64,000 nucleotides of DNA from Dioscorea cayenensis subsp. rotundata. Its lineage: Eukaryota; Streptophyta; Magnoliopsida; Dioscoreales; Dioscoreaceae. Below, piece by piece: positions 46,601 to 56,652 of the stretch (within the stretch, counting starts at the first letter, position 1; every line of letters begins with the position of its first letter). The notes under the pieces are model-generated. The model had not been told where the DNA came from and made no database searches. It saw only the letters and a list, made by a program, of their open reading frames with translations. The stretch is from contig NC_052489.1 in assembly GCF_009730915.1 (NCBI RefSeq), positions 23,119,916 through 23,183,915 of the forward strand. The letters run 5' to 3'. The translations under genes and the position numbers were made by a program.

Positions 46601-47430
46601 AATTTGTTTCTAATATTTATTAGAAAGAATTATATATAGATAAATGTAAGATATGGATTAAAATATTTTATATATTTAATTTATAAAAAAATTAAGAAAC
46701 CATATAATAAATTAAAAAAATTATACAAATCAATTAATAAAATATCAAAAGTATCAAACAATAAATTTTTCATAAATATTTTTTTAAAAAAATAATTATT
46801 TTGTTAATTGTCTTTTCTACTCATAAGCACTAAATCTCTACATACGCATCACTCTTAAATTCTCTTAAATAACTAGACTCTAATTTATTACATATATATT
46901 AGATTATTTTTGTTTCAATTTATAAAATAAAAAAATTACAAAAAAATTGTTTTTTTAAATTATGTAAATCAATTTATAAAAAAATATATTAGTAAAAAAA
47001 GAATATCTTTGAATAAATGGTTCACACCATATTATTTTTGATTTAGTAACTTTTTTTCAACGACAACATGATAATCACAATAATAACCCCTATTGTTAGA
47101 GCACTGCAGTAAAAATCTGTAGCCCAACCCTAATTATAATAAATAAATAAGTAGATGATAACTTCAATTTAAAATAAGAATAAGTACTTGATACATACAT
47201 TTTTTTGTCAGACTTAAAAAAAGGTGCTTAATAATTTAATTTGATAGATAAATAAATTAAAAAAATGTAGCTTTTTTTATCCTTTTTTTAAAAATTATTT
47301 TTGATATGCCTTAAAATTTTTTAAGTTATTATAAATTATTTTAAATTTTTTTTTGTTTGGGATTAAATTTAAAAAATATTTTGTAACTTCTTTATATTTA
47401 TTTATGTTTTAAATTAAAACAAGAAAAATT

Positions 47431-47491
47431 AGTAGGCCAATTGGTTAATGTTATTTTTCCATGTGAGAGATCCTAGGTTCAAACCCCATCC
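47431..47491 (+). other. tRNA-like module in the hAT right arm
   Basis: AGTAGGCCAATTGGTTAA (from 47431) and GGTTCAAACCC (47476-47486) form an A/B-box pair in inverted orientation relative to the left module. Confidence 0.5.
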
Positions 47492-47591
47492 ATTACACCC
47501 GCCGGGTCACGGGCCGGTTCCGGGTCCGGCTTCTGGTGAACCGGACCCGGCGGGCCCGGTTAACCGGCCCGTGCCCACCTCTAGCCATGCG

Positions 47592-48017
47592 TATGCTCGG
47601 GTTATCAAATCGCAATAAAATCTAAAGGTCAATAACCAAATTATAACTTTTTTAAGTTGGGTGACCAAAATAAAAACACATTGAAAAAAAAAAAAAAAGA
47701 ACCATTTAAGTTGTTTACCTTTAAAAAACTATACAACAACTCACAAAACAAATTTATCTTATTTTAACAGATGTTGGCGCCGAATTCATCACCTTTGACT
47801 AAGAACTAATTAATTGTTTTCAATTCCAGCCTATTTCCAGGGCTAATGACTTCAATTCTCCAAACCCACCAAAGCGAGGGTAGCGTGGGTGAACCAGACC
47901 ACACTTGCTAGAGGAGCAGCTAAGCTAACATGCATCATGTTTTCCTACAGTAAGTAGCTCTATCTGCATATAAATGGCACACTAAATTCAAGCTGAAGAT
48001 GAGCAAACAAAGAGAAA
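47592..48017. other. Upstream flank of the DUF688-type gene
   Basis: Poly-A run near 47685. The segment 47820-48017 probably contains the promoter and 5' UTR of the gene starting at 48018. No clear TATA box chosen. Confidence 0.4.
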
Positions 48018-48716
48018 ATGGAGGCAAGCATTCAACAACAGGGTCATACCAAGAAGAGAGAATGGCAAACAATCTCAGTCCCATTCCTCTGGGAAGAGAG
48101 ACCTGGAAATCCAAAGAAAGAATGGGCATCCAAAGGTCCAGCACCATTTTACACAGTACCCTCACAGCCAAAGCTTGTGGTTTCAGTCCCTTTCCAATGG
48201 GAACAGGAGCCTGGAAAACCACTTCTTCACTTGCACCAATCTAGCCATGAAACCTCTTCCATTATTGCAAACCTTTCTTACAATCCTTTCATAGAGGAGA
48301 AGGAGAGTACTTACAGTGAGGAGGATAAGTCCTCCAGCCAAACTGAGAACCAGTTTTCGGTTTCAGGAACAGACACTGACAGCAGCTCCGATCATTCATC
48401 GGTGATGAATAATAATAATAATAATAATATGAGCTTGAATTCTTCGGAACTAGAGTTGCTCTTCCCTTTGTCTTCTCCTAATGCAGGTTTTCTTGACAAG
48501 GCTGTATTGCCAGTGGAATCATCAATGGGAGTACATACTTTGAAGGAAGAGAACAGTGGGAATTTGAGCTTGGTAGTGAAGAGGAATTTTACACTTGGAG
48601 AACTGATGATGCTGAGCAGGAAATTAAGCTGCAGAATGAAGCCAACTGATGTGAAGAAACCAACAAGCATGCCAATGGTAACTTCTCTTGCAATACAGTG
48701 GTATAATATGCCCTGA
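48018..48716 (+). CDS. DUF688-type plant protein of unknown function
   Basis: Single exon, 232 residues. Two copies of the family motif SVPF-WE--PG-P occur at the N-terminus: ISVPFLWEERPGNP (about residues 19-32) and VSVPFQWEQEPGKP (about 55-68). A Ser/Asp/Glu-rich middle follows, with an Asn run coded by AAT repeats (48408-48431), and a basic C-terminal patch LGELMMLSRKLSCRMK. I know no biochemical function for this family. It is the only plus-strand gene between the F-box pair and the window end, about 0.5 kb tail-to-tail with the ACS10/12-like gene. Confidence 0.8.
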   Translation: MEASIQQQGHTKKREWQTISVPFLWEERPGNPKKEWASKGPAPFYTVPSQPKLVVSVPFQWEQEPGKPLLHLHQSSHETSSIIANLSYNPFIEEKESTYSEEDKSSSQTENQFSVSGTDTDSSSDHSSVMNNNNNNNMSLNSSELELLFPLSSPNAGFLDKAVLPVESSMGVHTLKEENSGNLSLVVKRNFTLGELMMLSRKLSCRMKPTDVKKPTSMPMVTSLAIQWYNMP

Positions 48717-49233
48717 AGAATTGAATCAGATAAATTATCATAGAAAAGCATCCAAAAGACAATATGGCCGCAAAATCACATTTACATGAGTATTGAAGTT
48801 TCTGAGATGTAAATTTGCAGTAGAACTTAAGACAGCGAAGATTCTCATGCTAGAGACATTTCTAACCAGTTCACAACTTTGCAGGACTACATTCGGAAGA
48901 ACCTCCTCGTGTGCTTTTCATTTGGAACTGGTGGAGACAAGGCTGGTGTACTTATTGCCAACTAACAAATGTCAGCAATGGTGCAGCACCAGACGGTCAC
49001 TTTAAGTTCATATTTCTCCTGTCAGCTCAAATGTATTTCCATTTCCAGAAATCCTGGAGTCTTTGTATTGGCAATTGTGACAGATAATCATCATGAAGAC
49101 CCTAGCATGAAGTGAAGAATCACCCACTTCGCCGGCAACATCTTATCCTTCCTACTTGTGTGCACATTGTAAAGCATGAATAGACTTGTTTTATAGCAAA
49201 GAATGCAAAACCTGAATACAAGTGTCAAGCATT
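48717..49233. other. Convergent 3' flanks
   Basis: Lies between the stop codons of the DUF688-type gene (+) and the ACS10/12-like gene (-). Both 3' UTRs are probably here. No separate gene. Confidence 0.5.
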
Positions 49234-52200
49234 TTAATGATTTACTTTACAGCTTTCTATAACACTCCTTATCCGCCCGATAACTACAGGAATATCTCTT
49301 TCACTCAGTGTTGTAAAGCAGCAACGAAACCATCCAGGCTCAATACAGTGGCAGGATGATCCAGGTGTTACATTGATCTTAGCCACATTTAATAGCTTAT
49401 CCCAAAGCTCCAGCTCCCCTTTCTCACTGTATGATCGAATGTACTTACTCATATCTGCCCAACAGTAGAAACCCCCACTGCTAGAAGCACACTCAATGCC
49501 CAATTGTTTCAGTCCATCCACAAACAAAGCATACATTTTACGAAGCCTTACCCTGTTTATCTCAATATATTCAGTAATGAAATTCACATCAGAAAGCATT
49601 GAGACCAGCAAACGCTGTGTGGGAGCTGAAATAGAGGAGAACCTTGCCAACTTCTTTGCAGCAACCAGGATAGTTTCATTGTAGGAGTATAGGACTCCCA
49701 CTCTAAAGCCGGGAAGAGCGAGATCTTTGGACAGACCATATATAATATGAACCCTGCTTCGGTCAAAATCTTCAGCCTCGACAACTTCAGCCACACTTAC
49801 AAATTTCGTATTTTCATAAATTGAACCAGCATATATCTCATCAGATATCAAATGAATGTTCTTCTCAGTAACAAAGTCCAGAAGGTCATAAAGTGTCTCC
49901 CGACTCAGCAGATTACCAACTGGGTTGGAGGGGTTTGAAACAAGAACAGCACGAACCTTTACACCTCTCTTCTTTGCTTGAGTGTACGCTCGTTCTAGAG
50001 CAGCAATACTTAAACTGAAGCCGTCGGTGCTTCGGCATGGAACAGGAATTAATTCTATGCCTGTTCGCAGCTTAATGTCCCTGTCAAACCTGTTTATTAA
50101 CAATACCTCAGAAGATGATATAGATGTTCAATTGCTAAGTATGGATGAGTTAGATCAAAGAGAATTACCCTGGATAATACGGAGAAGGAATGAGGAATGC
50201 GTTTCCAGGATCTGCAAGACAGAAGCTGAGAGTCTCAATTGCTGGAGTTGCACCTGAAGTTAAGATGATTTGTGAAGGATTAAATGAAACTGATCCTTGC
50301 ATAACTTGACACATGAATCCAGCCATAGCCTGTTCAACCAACCAAAACAAATGTTAGTCAACAGCTACAAACAACTTAAATCCTCAAAATGACTACTGTT
50401 TAGCTCTAAGTGAACCTAAGTAGTTAGGAAAAACCACATTTTCTAGACTTCAACAAGCACTTCAGAATTAGTTCCTCTGGGCGTTCATTTCACTGTAAGT
50501 GAGGGAAAGTCAGGAAGTGAAGGAAGTGCCACTTCCCTGAAGTGGGGGGAAGTGATAATAGAATCGAAAAATTTAGGTGTTGGATGAAGTTCTATGAGTT
50601 CAAAAAAGACTTTAGAAGTGAAAATAAGTTGGTTTTTATAGATTGACTCACTTCCCCCACTTCAGTAAAAAAAAAATACTGAAGTGGGCTTAGTTCAAAA
50701 TCCACTTCAGCACAAATGAACACCAGAAGTCGGGGAAGTCAGACCACTTCCCCTCACTTCCCCCCACTTTCCCTGAAATGAACGCCCCCTAACTAAGCTC
50801 ATTTTGTGGCCCACGCTATAGACAGGCACACCATTTAGATATCACTCCCCTTTACCATTTGAATCATATGGATGCTCTAACAGGAGATCAAGCACAGATG
50901 CAAATCAAATCCCAACAAATTGTACTAGAAAAGAAGATAGAGATGGAGACAGAGAATAATATTAGCAAAGCAAGAATTTATGTCCCAGGATGTGCCACCA
51001 CTTGTTGCACAAATTGGCAGTTATAAGATATTGTACTGGGTCATTGCCGACAATTGCTTCCAATTACCAATATTTAACCCTATAAATTTTACCCCATCTT
51101 ACTACCACTATTCAACCAGAAATTTTAATCTGTAAATAGTTTCAAATGCTACAAGAGTTATTTCAGTCACAGCAATATAAATAGCAGGGAGAATGAACAA
51201 TTCTGAACAATGGACAAATTCCCTGAGTACCAAATATAGTTTTTATGCAAGACAAGATCAAAAAGCCTAATGAAAAGGACAGGAGCCTCATCTCCAAATC
51301 TTTAAAATACATCAAAACCATGCAAAGATCTAAACCAGAATTGAGACATAAATATCAGGGGCAATTACTACCAAAATAAAATCAGGAACAAGTGGCAAAA
51401 TACAACAGAAAATAAAAAAGCACAGAACCAAAACATCATGATTCTAAAAACCAATGTTTCTCATACCAAAAATGGATATGTAATTAGACCCCAAAAGCTA
51501 TTTTATAGGAAATGAAAACATTTGCTAACATTAACTTACTCTTTAACAACCTTTATCTAGGATGACATACTTCTCTAGCAATCTTATCTATGGGTCAATC
51601 ATAATTATGAAAAAGATTCTAGCCCTTTCAATGCTAAAGGATTTTCGATTGACAAATGCAACCACATAAAACATACTATTTTACATTTCTTAGTTAATAC
51701 TATTTTCAAGGTAAAGCAACCATTTTCCTATTCAAATTTTAAACATAGATCTCAACCCGATATCACTCACTCTACCTACTATTATTGATTTTTTCCCTTC
51801 AAGAGGATGACTTTCTCAACGCTGCCAGTTCACAACTCATATAACAAGCGATGGACCAATCGTTCTCATTACCCCATATCAACCAAGAAACAGCCATCTG
51901 AGCCAAGTCTCCAAATGACAAAGAGAGTGGCAAAATTATTTCTAAAGAAGGCTCCTTGTCATACTTAAAATGTAAGCCATAACGACCATGGTCCAACAAA
52001 CCAATCTAAATCACATCCACTACACCAACTTCTCGCTCCAGATGCAACAAAAAGGCATAAATTTTAATGCTTTTTTCTTAATATGCAACCAAATTTGCAC
52101 CAAGAGAAGAAAAATGCAAAAATCTGAAAAGCAAGCATGGTGAACTAAATATAATCCAAGAGAAAACAATGCAGTAAAAAAATAAAAATAAAAATAAAAA

Positions 52201-52792
52201 ATCAATCCATCTACTCACAATCTTCAAGTCCATCAATCCATCATATGGCTGGTAAGTGGCAAGCCCACTGATGTTCAGCTCGTCATGCAGGTTCCCAAGC
52301 AACGATTCCTTCATATTCCTCTCAAGCCAATCGCGAACCAAATCCAGAGTCAACTGCAACCAAAAAGAAACCCCCAATCTAAATCCCCAGAAGAATCCCA
52401 AAATCACAAGACACCATAGAACCAAAGCAAAGAAGTAGTACCTGGTTTTCAGCCAAGCCAAGCTGAATAACCCCCTCAGGATTAGAGACGGGATGGTAAG
52501 CATCCATCGAGCACTCCTGGTAGCCGGAATAGTAGGGGGAGTCCGGGGCCCTGGCGACGGCGGAGGCACGGGAGGAGGCCGAGGCGGGAGCGGAGCTACC
52601 GCGAGGGGAGAGTAGGGAGCGAGACTGGGTTCTGGGGATGGGGACGGAGGGCTCGCCAGAGGGCGAAGGGCGGGGGCGGTGACGCTTGAGGTAGAGCTGG
52701 AGAAGATAGAAGAGCGCGCAAGGGATGACGGAGCCGAGGACGAGGCCGCCACGGCCCTGTACGACGCCTTGGAGGGGGACGATGACGCGCAT
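49234..52792 (-). CDS. ACS10/12-like: ACS10/12-type PLP aminotransferase (4 exons)
   Basis: Exons on the minus strand: 52792-52442, 52353-52219, 50329-50169, 50089-49234; 1503 bp, 500 residues. The start [11 protein letters not shown] is the only in-frame ATG before an upstream stop, and matches a conserved block of the ACS10/ACS12 clade. A hydrophobic segment (about residues 16-34) may anchor it to a membrane. It is a fold-type I PLP enzyme: GLAENQ (end of exon 1), [26 protein letters not shown], and the PLP lysine Lys337 in [15 protein letters not shown]. The clade resembles ACC synthases, but Arabidopsis ACS10 and ACS12 are aminotransferases for Asp and aromatic amino acids rather than ethylene enzymes; the same is inferred here. 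Intron 2 (about 1.9 kb) holds a MITE. Confidence 0.93.
50479..50787. mobile_element. MITE with GGGCGTTCATTTCA ends, in ACS10/12-like intron 2
   Basis: About 310 bp. The left end GGGCGTTCATTTCA is matched by the inverted right end. The interior is rich in AAGTG/CACTT motifs that could form a hairpin. It shares sequence with the relic at 10740-10968. No target duplication could be settled. Confidence 0.75.
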
Positions 52793-54120
52793 GGCGGTGC
52801 CGCCGGAGGAGGAGGGTTGGCGGCGGGGGAGCGAGGTCGCCGGAGAGTGCTCCTGGGCGGGGGGTTTGGGGCTGGGGGTGGGGTCATTTGGGGAAGAGCA
52901 GGGGCGTTATGGGAACGATAATTGTTCCCAGGAGGCCATTGAAGTTATCTATAATGTCTTTGGTTTTTCAGGGCGGAGGAGTTTAAGCCACTGAAATGAA
53001 ATGAAATGAAATACCTCTTTTCTTGTTGGGATTTTTTGGGAAGATGCGGGTTACTTTGTTTTTACCGGAATGACCCCACTCTTCCCATAATGTCCCTGGT
53101 TAAAATAAAATTTTAGAGAGAGAGAGACAGAGAGAACCTTTGGATCGACCAACGGTAGTAAATTTATTTTATTTTATTTTATTTTATTTTATTTTATTTA
53201 AAAAAATGTAAATTTTAAATTTATTATATATATTATAATATGTATTAATGAATATTAATATTGATTAGAAATAATATTTTATTAGATTGTTAACGTTTTA
53301 TAAGACTAGAATAATATTGCTAGTTTTACTATTTTTTAGGTTTTAATTGTTTGTTGTCTTGTTATTGTAAAATTAAGTAAAATAAGTTTAAAAGATTTTT
53401 TGAAAGGAGAAACTGAAATTTGAGAATAGTTTTTTGAAACATACAAATAAAAAACAATAATTATCACATGGTTATGATTATTTAAATTATTTATATTTTA
53501 AAATAAATATAAAAGGATGGTATTATATATAGATATGGATGACACATTTAATTGGTTGGCTAAGAATAGAGTGATTTCCCTTTTGAAGAAAATAGTAAAT
53601 ATATATATATATAGGGTAAATTTGATAGTGTGATATTTTTGAGGGTGTGAATTGTGGGGATCCCAAAGGAATCTTGGTCGCTATGTAATGCAACCAAACT
53701 CATACTAGCCACAGTGAACAGGGTCTACTTCGGTCTCTCAAACCACACCCTTTTGTCCTCTTCGTTTCCCGCCACAAAGCAAATCATAAATGTTGTCCAC
53801 TTTAGTTTGTTTTCATTTTAATTTTTTTTCTTTTTCTCAAACAACACTAATCATTTGCTTTTGAATATGAAAATAATTTTTATTTTATGGATAATGCTCA
53901 TTGAAAAAAGTACCTCTAGAATCGAGCATCCAAAGAAAGAATTAATTCTAAGATGGGTATTGCTGGCTCTCTATAATTCTAACACTTCATATAATAAAAC
54001 AAAAGATAAAAAAAAAAAGCTCAATATAATTACATTATATTCTGTCACCCATTAATAAGTAAGAACCCATATGAATTAATAACGTGCATGGCACTAAACA
54101 TCTAATCAATTAATCCATTA
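52793..54120. other. Promoter side of ACS10/12-like and 3' flank of SLAC1
   Basis: 52793-52921 is GC-rich leader, open in several frames. TTTTA/ATTTT microsatellite at about 53160-53200 and a TA run near 53598. AT-rich otherwise; no gene supported. Confidence 0.5.
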
Positions 54121-56028
54121 TTAATGACTTAATTTATTCTCAATCTCACCACGTTGTTGATCATCATTCTTAGCAACAGTAATAGTAGTAGCAGTAGCAG
54201 TAGCAGTAGCAGTAGAAGAAGAAGAAACAAGAGCAGCCAATGGAGAAGAAGATGATTGCTTAGACGACCAAGGCTTCATCTCTTGAGGCTTCTTACCAAC
54301 AATGCTCTTCTGTTTACCAAGAGCTCTTGCACCATTATTACTCTTCTTCTTAGTGATAGCAATGGCCAAATCATTAGGAAACAAAGACCTCCAAAAGAAA
54401 GCATGAAGAAGAGTAGAAATGAAAAGAAGAGAAACCATAGTGGATGACATGAAGGAAAGACTCAAAGCAAGAGCTTTGCTCATGAAACAAGGAACCTCTT
54501 CAGCATACTTAATGGTGGCAAGAGAAGCAGTGGTCATTGGGAATGTATAAGACCACCATGCAATGGAGAACTTAAAACCACGGAAGAAGTTGATTCGGAC
54601 AACAAGAGACATGTAAAGGAACAAAGCGATGAAGAAGAAAGTCCGAGCAATGGCATCAAATTGGTTGTAGATAGAGGACCAGGCTAGACTTGCAGCTGCT
54701 GGAGTGGCAATGAACATGGAGTAAACTGGGTGGAGTTCTTTAGGGAGAGCTTCATTGGTGGGAAGTCTCTGGTATAAAGTGACAAAGACGACGAGGTAGT
54801 GAGCAAGGCCAATGGCGAACAAGAACTTAGCGGGTTCGATCCAACCAACTTTGGCTGCGAGAATGGCACCGACAAAGTTGCCGATGACGGAGAGATGAGA
54901 GGAAGGATTGGCCACTTTGCAGAGACGGCGTTTGCCACCGGAAAGCCATTGGCCGTAGATTTTGAGTTCTAAGAGGAAAACTGGGGCCATGAAAGAGCAC
55001 CAGAGAGCAGGGTGAGGAGAATGAGGGAATAAAGAAGGAGGAGCTCCTAGAGTTAAGAACATGCAGGCAATCCAAGGAGCAAAGAAGAAGTTGATGCGGA
55101 CTGGGTGGAAGTATTCCCGGCGAATGGCCTCAAAGAAGAAGAGGGATTTGAGGGAGTAGGTGATGGAGATGGTGAGGAGAAGGGAGACGGCGAAGAGCCA
55201 GAGAATGAGATTGATGAGAGGAGGGATGGAGAGGAAGTGAAGAGAAGGGCTGGAGGAGAGGGAACGCCAGAGAATGGTTTGGCTGCCGAGACCGAGACAC
55301 ATGCCAAAGCAACCGATGGGGAAGCGCAGTAGGAATGGCCATAGTTCATCTTTGGGCAGCAGGATGTCTTCATGATCCTGCATTAATTTGTTGTTATATA
55401 TATATACATACATACATGAGTTTTCAGAATTCAATCTAAATGCAAATGATTCATGCATGCATGATACTAATTATATTCTTCAAGCTAAACAATCAATAAT
55501 GAAACTCTAAATTAACTAGAAAATATAAACATATATATATATACATACCCGAACTTGGTCAAGCTCTGGGCCTCGGAGGGCGGCAAAATACCTGCCGGCA
55601 GGAACACTCTGGTTCTCAACCTCCTCCTGTCCACCGGCAGTAGAGCCACCAACATCCATGCTCTGTAAATTTACCTCACTGTCTTTCCTCAAAGGCAACA
55701 ATGAGTTCTGTTTTGTTAATGTGGATTTTGTCCTAAATATGCTGAAATCTCCTTTTCTATTAAGCATGACTTCTCCTCCAACCTCCCCTCCAAGACTTTT
55801 CCCATTCCTTGTCAAAACTCTCTTGTCATCCTTATTAGCAACACCGTTTCTTGTGTTCTTTCCCTCCATTGCCATTGCAGCAACACCAGTCTCCAAGGAG
55901 ACTTGCCTATCAAATCGCTTAGCTCCGGCTTTCCGGAACTTCACCGGTTGTTTGCCGAGCTTGTTGCAACGTTCTCCGGCATCAGCTTGGACAGGGTAGA
56001 CATCCACAAAGTTTTGGGTTGGTTCCAT
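54121..56028 (-). CDS. SLAC1: SLAC1 guard-cell S-type anion channel (2 exons)
   Basis: Exons 56028-55549 and 55377-54121, 578 residues. Releases Cl-/nitrate/malate from guard cells during stomatal closure, at the plasma membrane. The cytosolic N-terminus carries RQVSLETG (Ser44, equivalent to AtSLAC1 Ser59) and FRTKSTLTKQNS (Ser102, probably Ser120, the OST1 site). GRYFAALRGPELDQVR ends exon 1. The channel part (about 170-490) has ten hydrophobic segments of the TehA/SLAC fold, with WPFLLRFPIGCFG, SGGKRRLCKVANPSSHLSV and a Phe run at 407-409 covering the gating Phe. The tail is Lys- and Ser/Thr-rich. The start is chosen by good context (GTAATGG); the in-frame codons upstream reach a stop without an ATG. 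The close match to SLAC1 itself, rather than SLAH2/3, rests on the N-terminal phosphosites. Confidence 0.93.
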
Positions 56029-56078
56029 TACAGCCTCCACCTCCTTCTCCTCCTCCTTGTCAACAACAACACCAACAT
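56028..56078 (-). other. Upstream ORF overlapping the SLAC1 start codon
   Basis: ATG at 56078 opens a 16-codon Leu/Arg-rich frame (six arginines in a row) whose TAA stop (56030-56028) shares one base with the SLAC1 ATG in the string TAATG. The same frame is open upstream to an ATG at 56330, giving up to 100 codons if the transcript starts there. This arrangement could couple termination to re-initiation; whether the leader is transcribed is not visible. Confidence 0.5.
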
Positions 56079-56652
56079 GATGCGCTCCTTCTTTGCGGTT
56101 ATATGTTCATAAAGTGCATGCATGCATGCATGCCTGAACGTGGGATCAATTAATGGATTGATATCTTTTACGTGATTTCTGATGGAAAAAGAAAAAAAAA
56201 AAATACAAAAAAGAGGAGCCTCACGGGGGATGGAATCACTGCGTTGTGTGGTTGAGAAGAAGAGAAACGCAGCTATGCCAGAGCCCCTGTTTGCAATTTG
56301 CATGGAGGAGAAGGAGAAAGATGGAACCAAGGATGCGTTCTTGTTGTCACGGGCTTGGTTTGGTGAAAAACTGGTTGGAATGCGATTTAGGTGTTGATGT
56401 TTTGACCATTGACTTCAATTTCTTATTTTTGGCAGGATTGGCACCATTTATATTCTTCTTGTGCTGTTTTGGTTTTGTTCGCCTTTTTTGGGAATTTAGT
56501 CAGCTTTTTTTCCAATTAATTAATTGAAACTACTACCCCTGTAAAGCATTATAAATGAGCAACTTGATGATATGGATCATAAGATATATTGCAATTTAAT
56601 CAACTGAATAAATGATTAACAAAAATGGAAAGGATTATCAGGTGAGGATTGA
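56079..56652. other. SLAC1 5' flank
   Basis: Contains an ATGC repeat (about 56116-56132) and a CTTTTTTCTTTTT tract (minus strand) near 56190, both plausible promoter or leader elements. No other gene seen. The 3' UTR of the Vms1-like gene must lie just below 56653. Confidence 0.4.

Larger units (their letters stand above)
46352..47583. mobile_element. Non-autonomous hAT transposon
   Basis: Terminal inverted repeats TAGAGGTGGGCACGGG (left) and the same sequence inverted on the right, flanked by a perfect 8-bp target duplication GCCATGCG (46344-46351, 47584-47591), the signature of the hAT superfamily. GC-rich terminal blocks surround an AT-rich core without any transposase. Both subterminal parts contain a tRNA-like module (see separate entries). 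Length 1,232 bp. Confidence 0.92.

Noticed and set aside
50479-50787. PIF/Tourist assignment of the intronic MITE from a TTA/TAA pair
   Set aside because: The flanking TTA and TAA are inverted relative to each other and so belong to the inverted repeat, not to a target duplication.
52078-52887. 269-codon Pro/Ala/Ser-rich frame at the ACS10/12-like locus
   Set aside because: It overlaps exon 1 in a different frame and reads through introns. The enzyme frame has clear family similarity; this one is a by-product of GC-rich composition.
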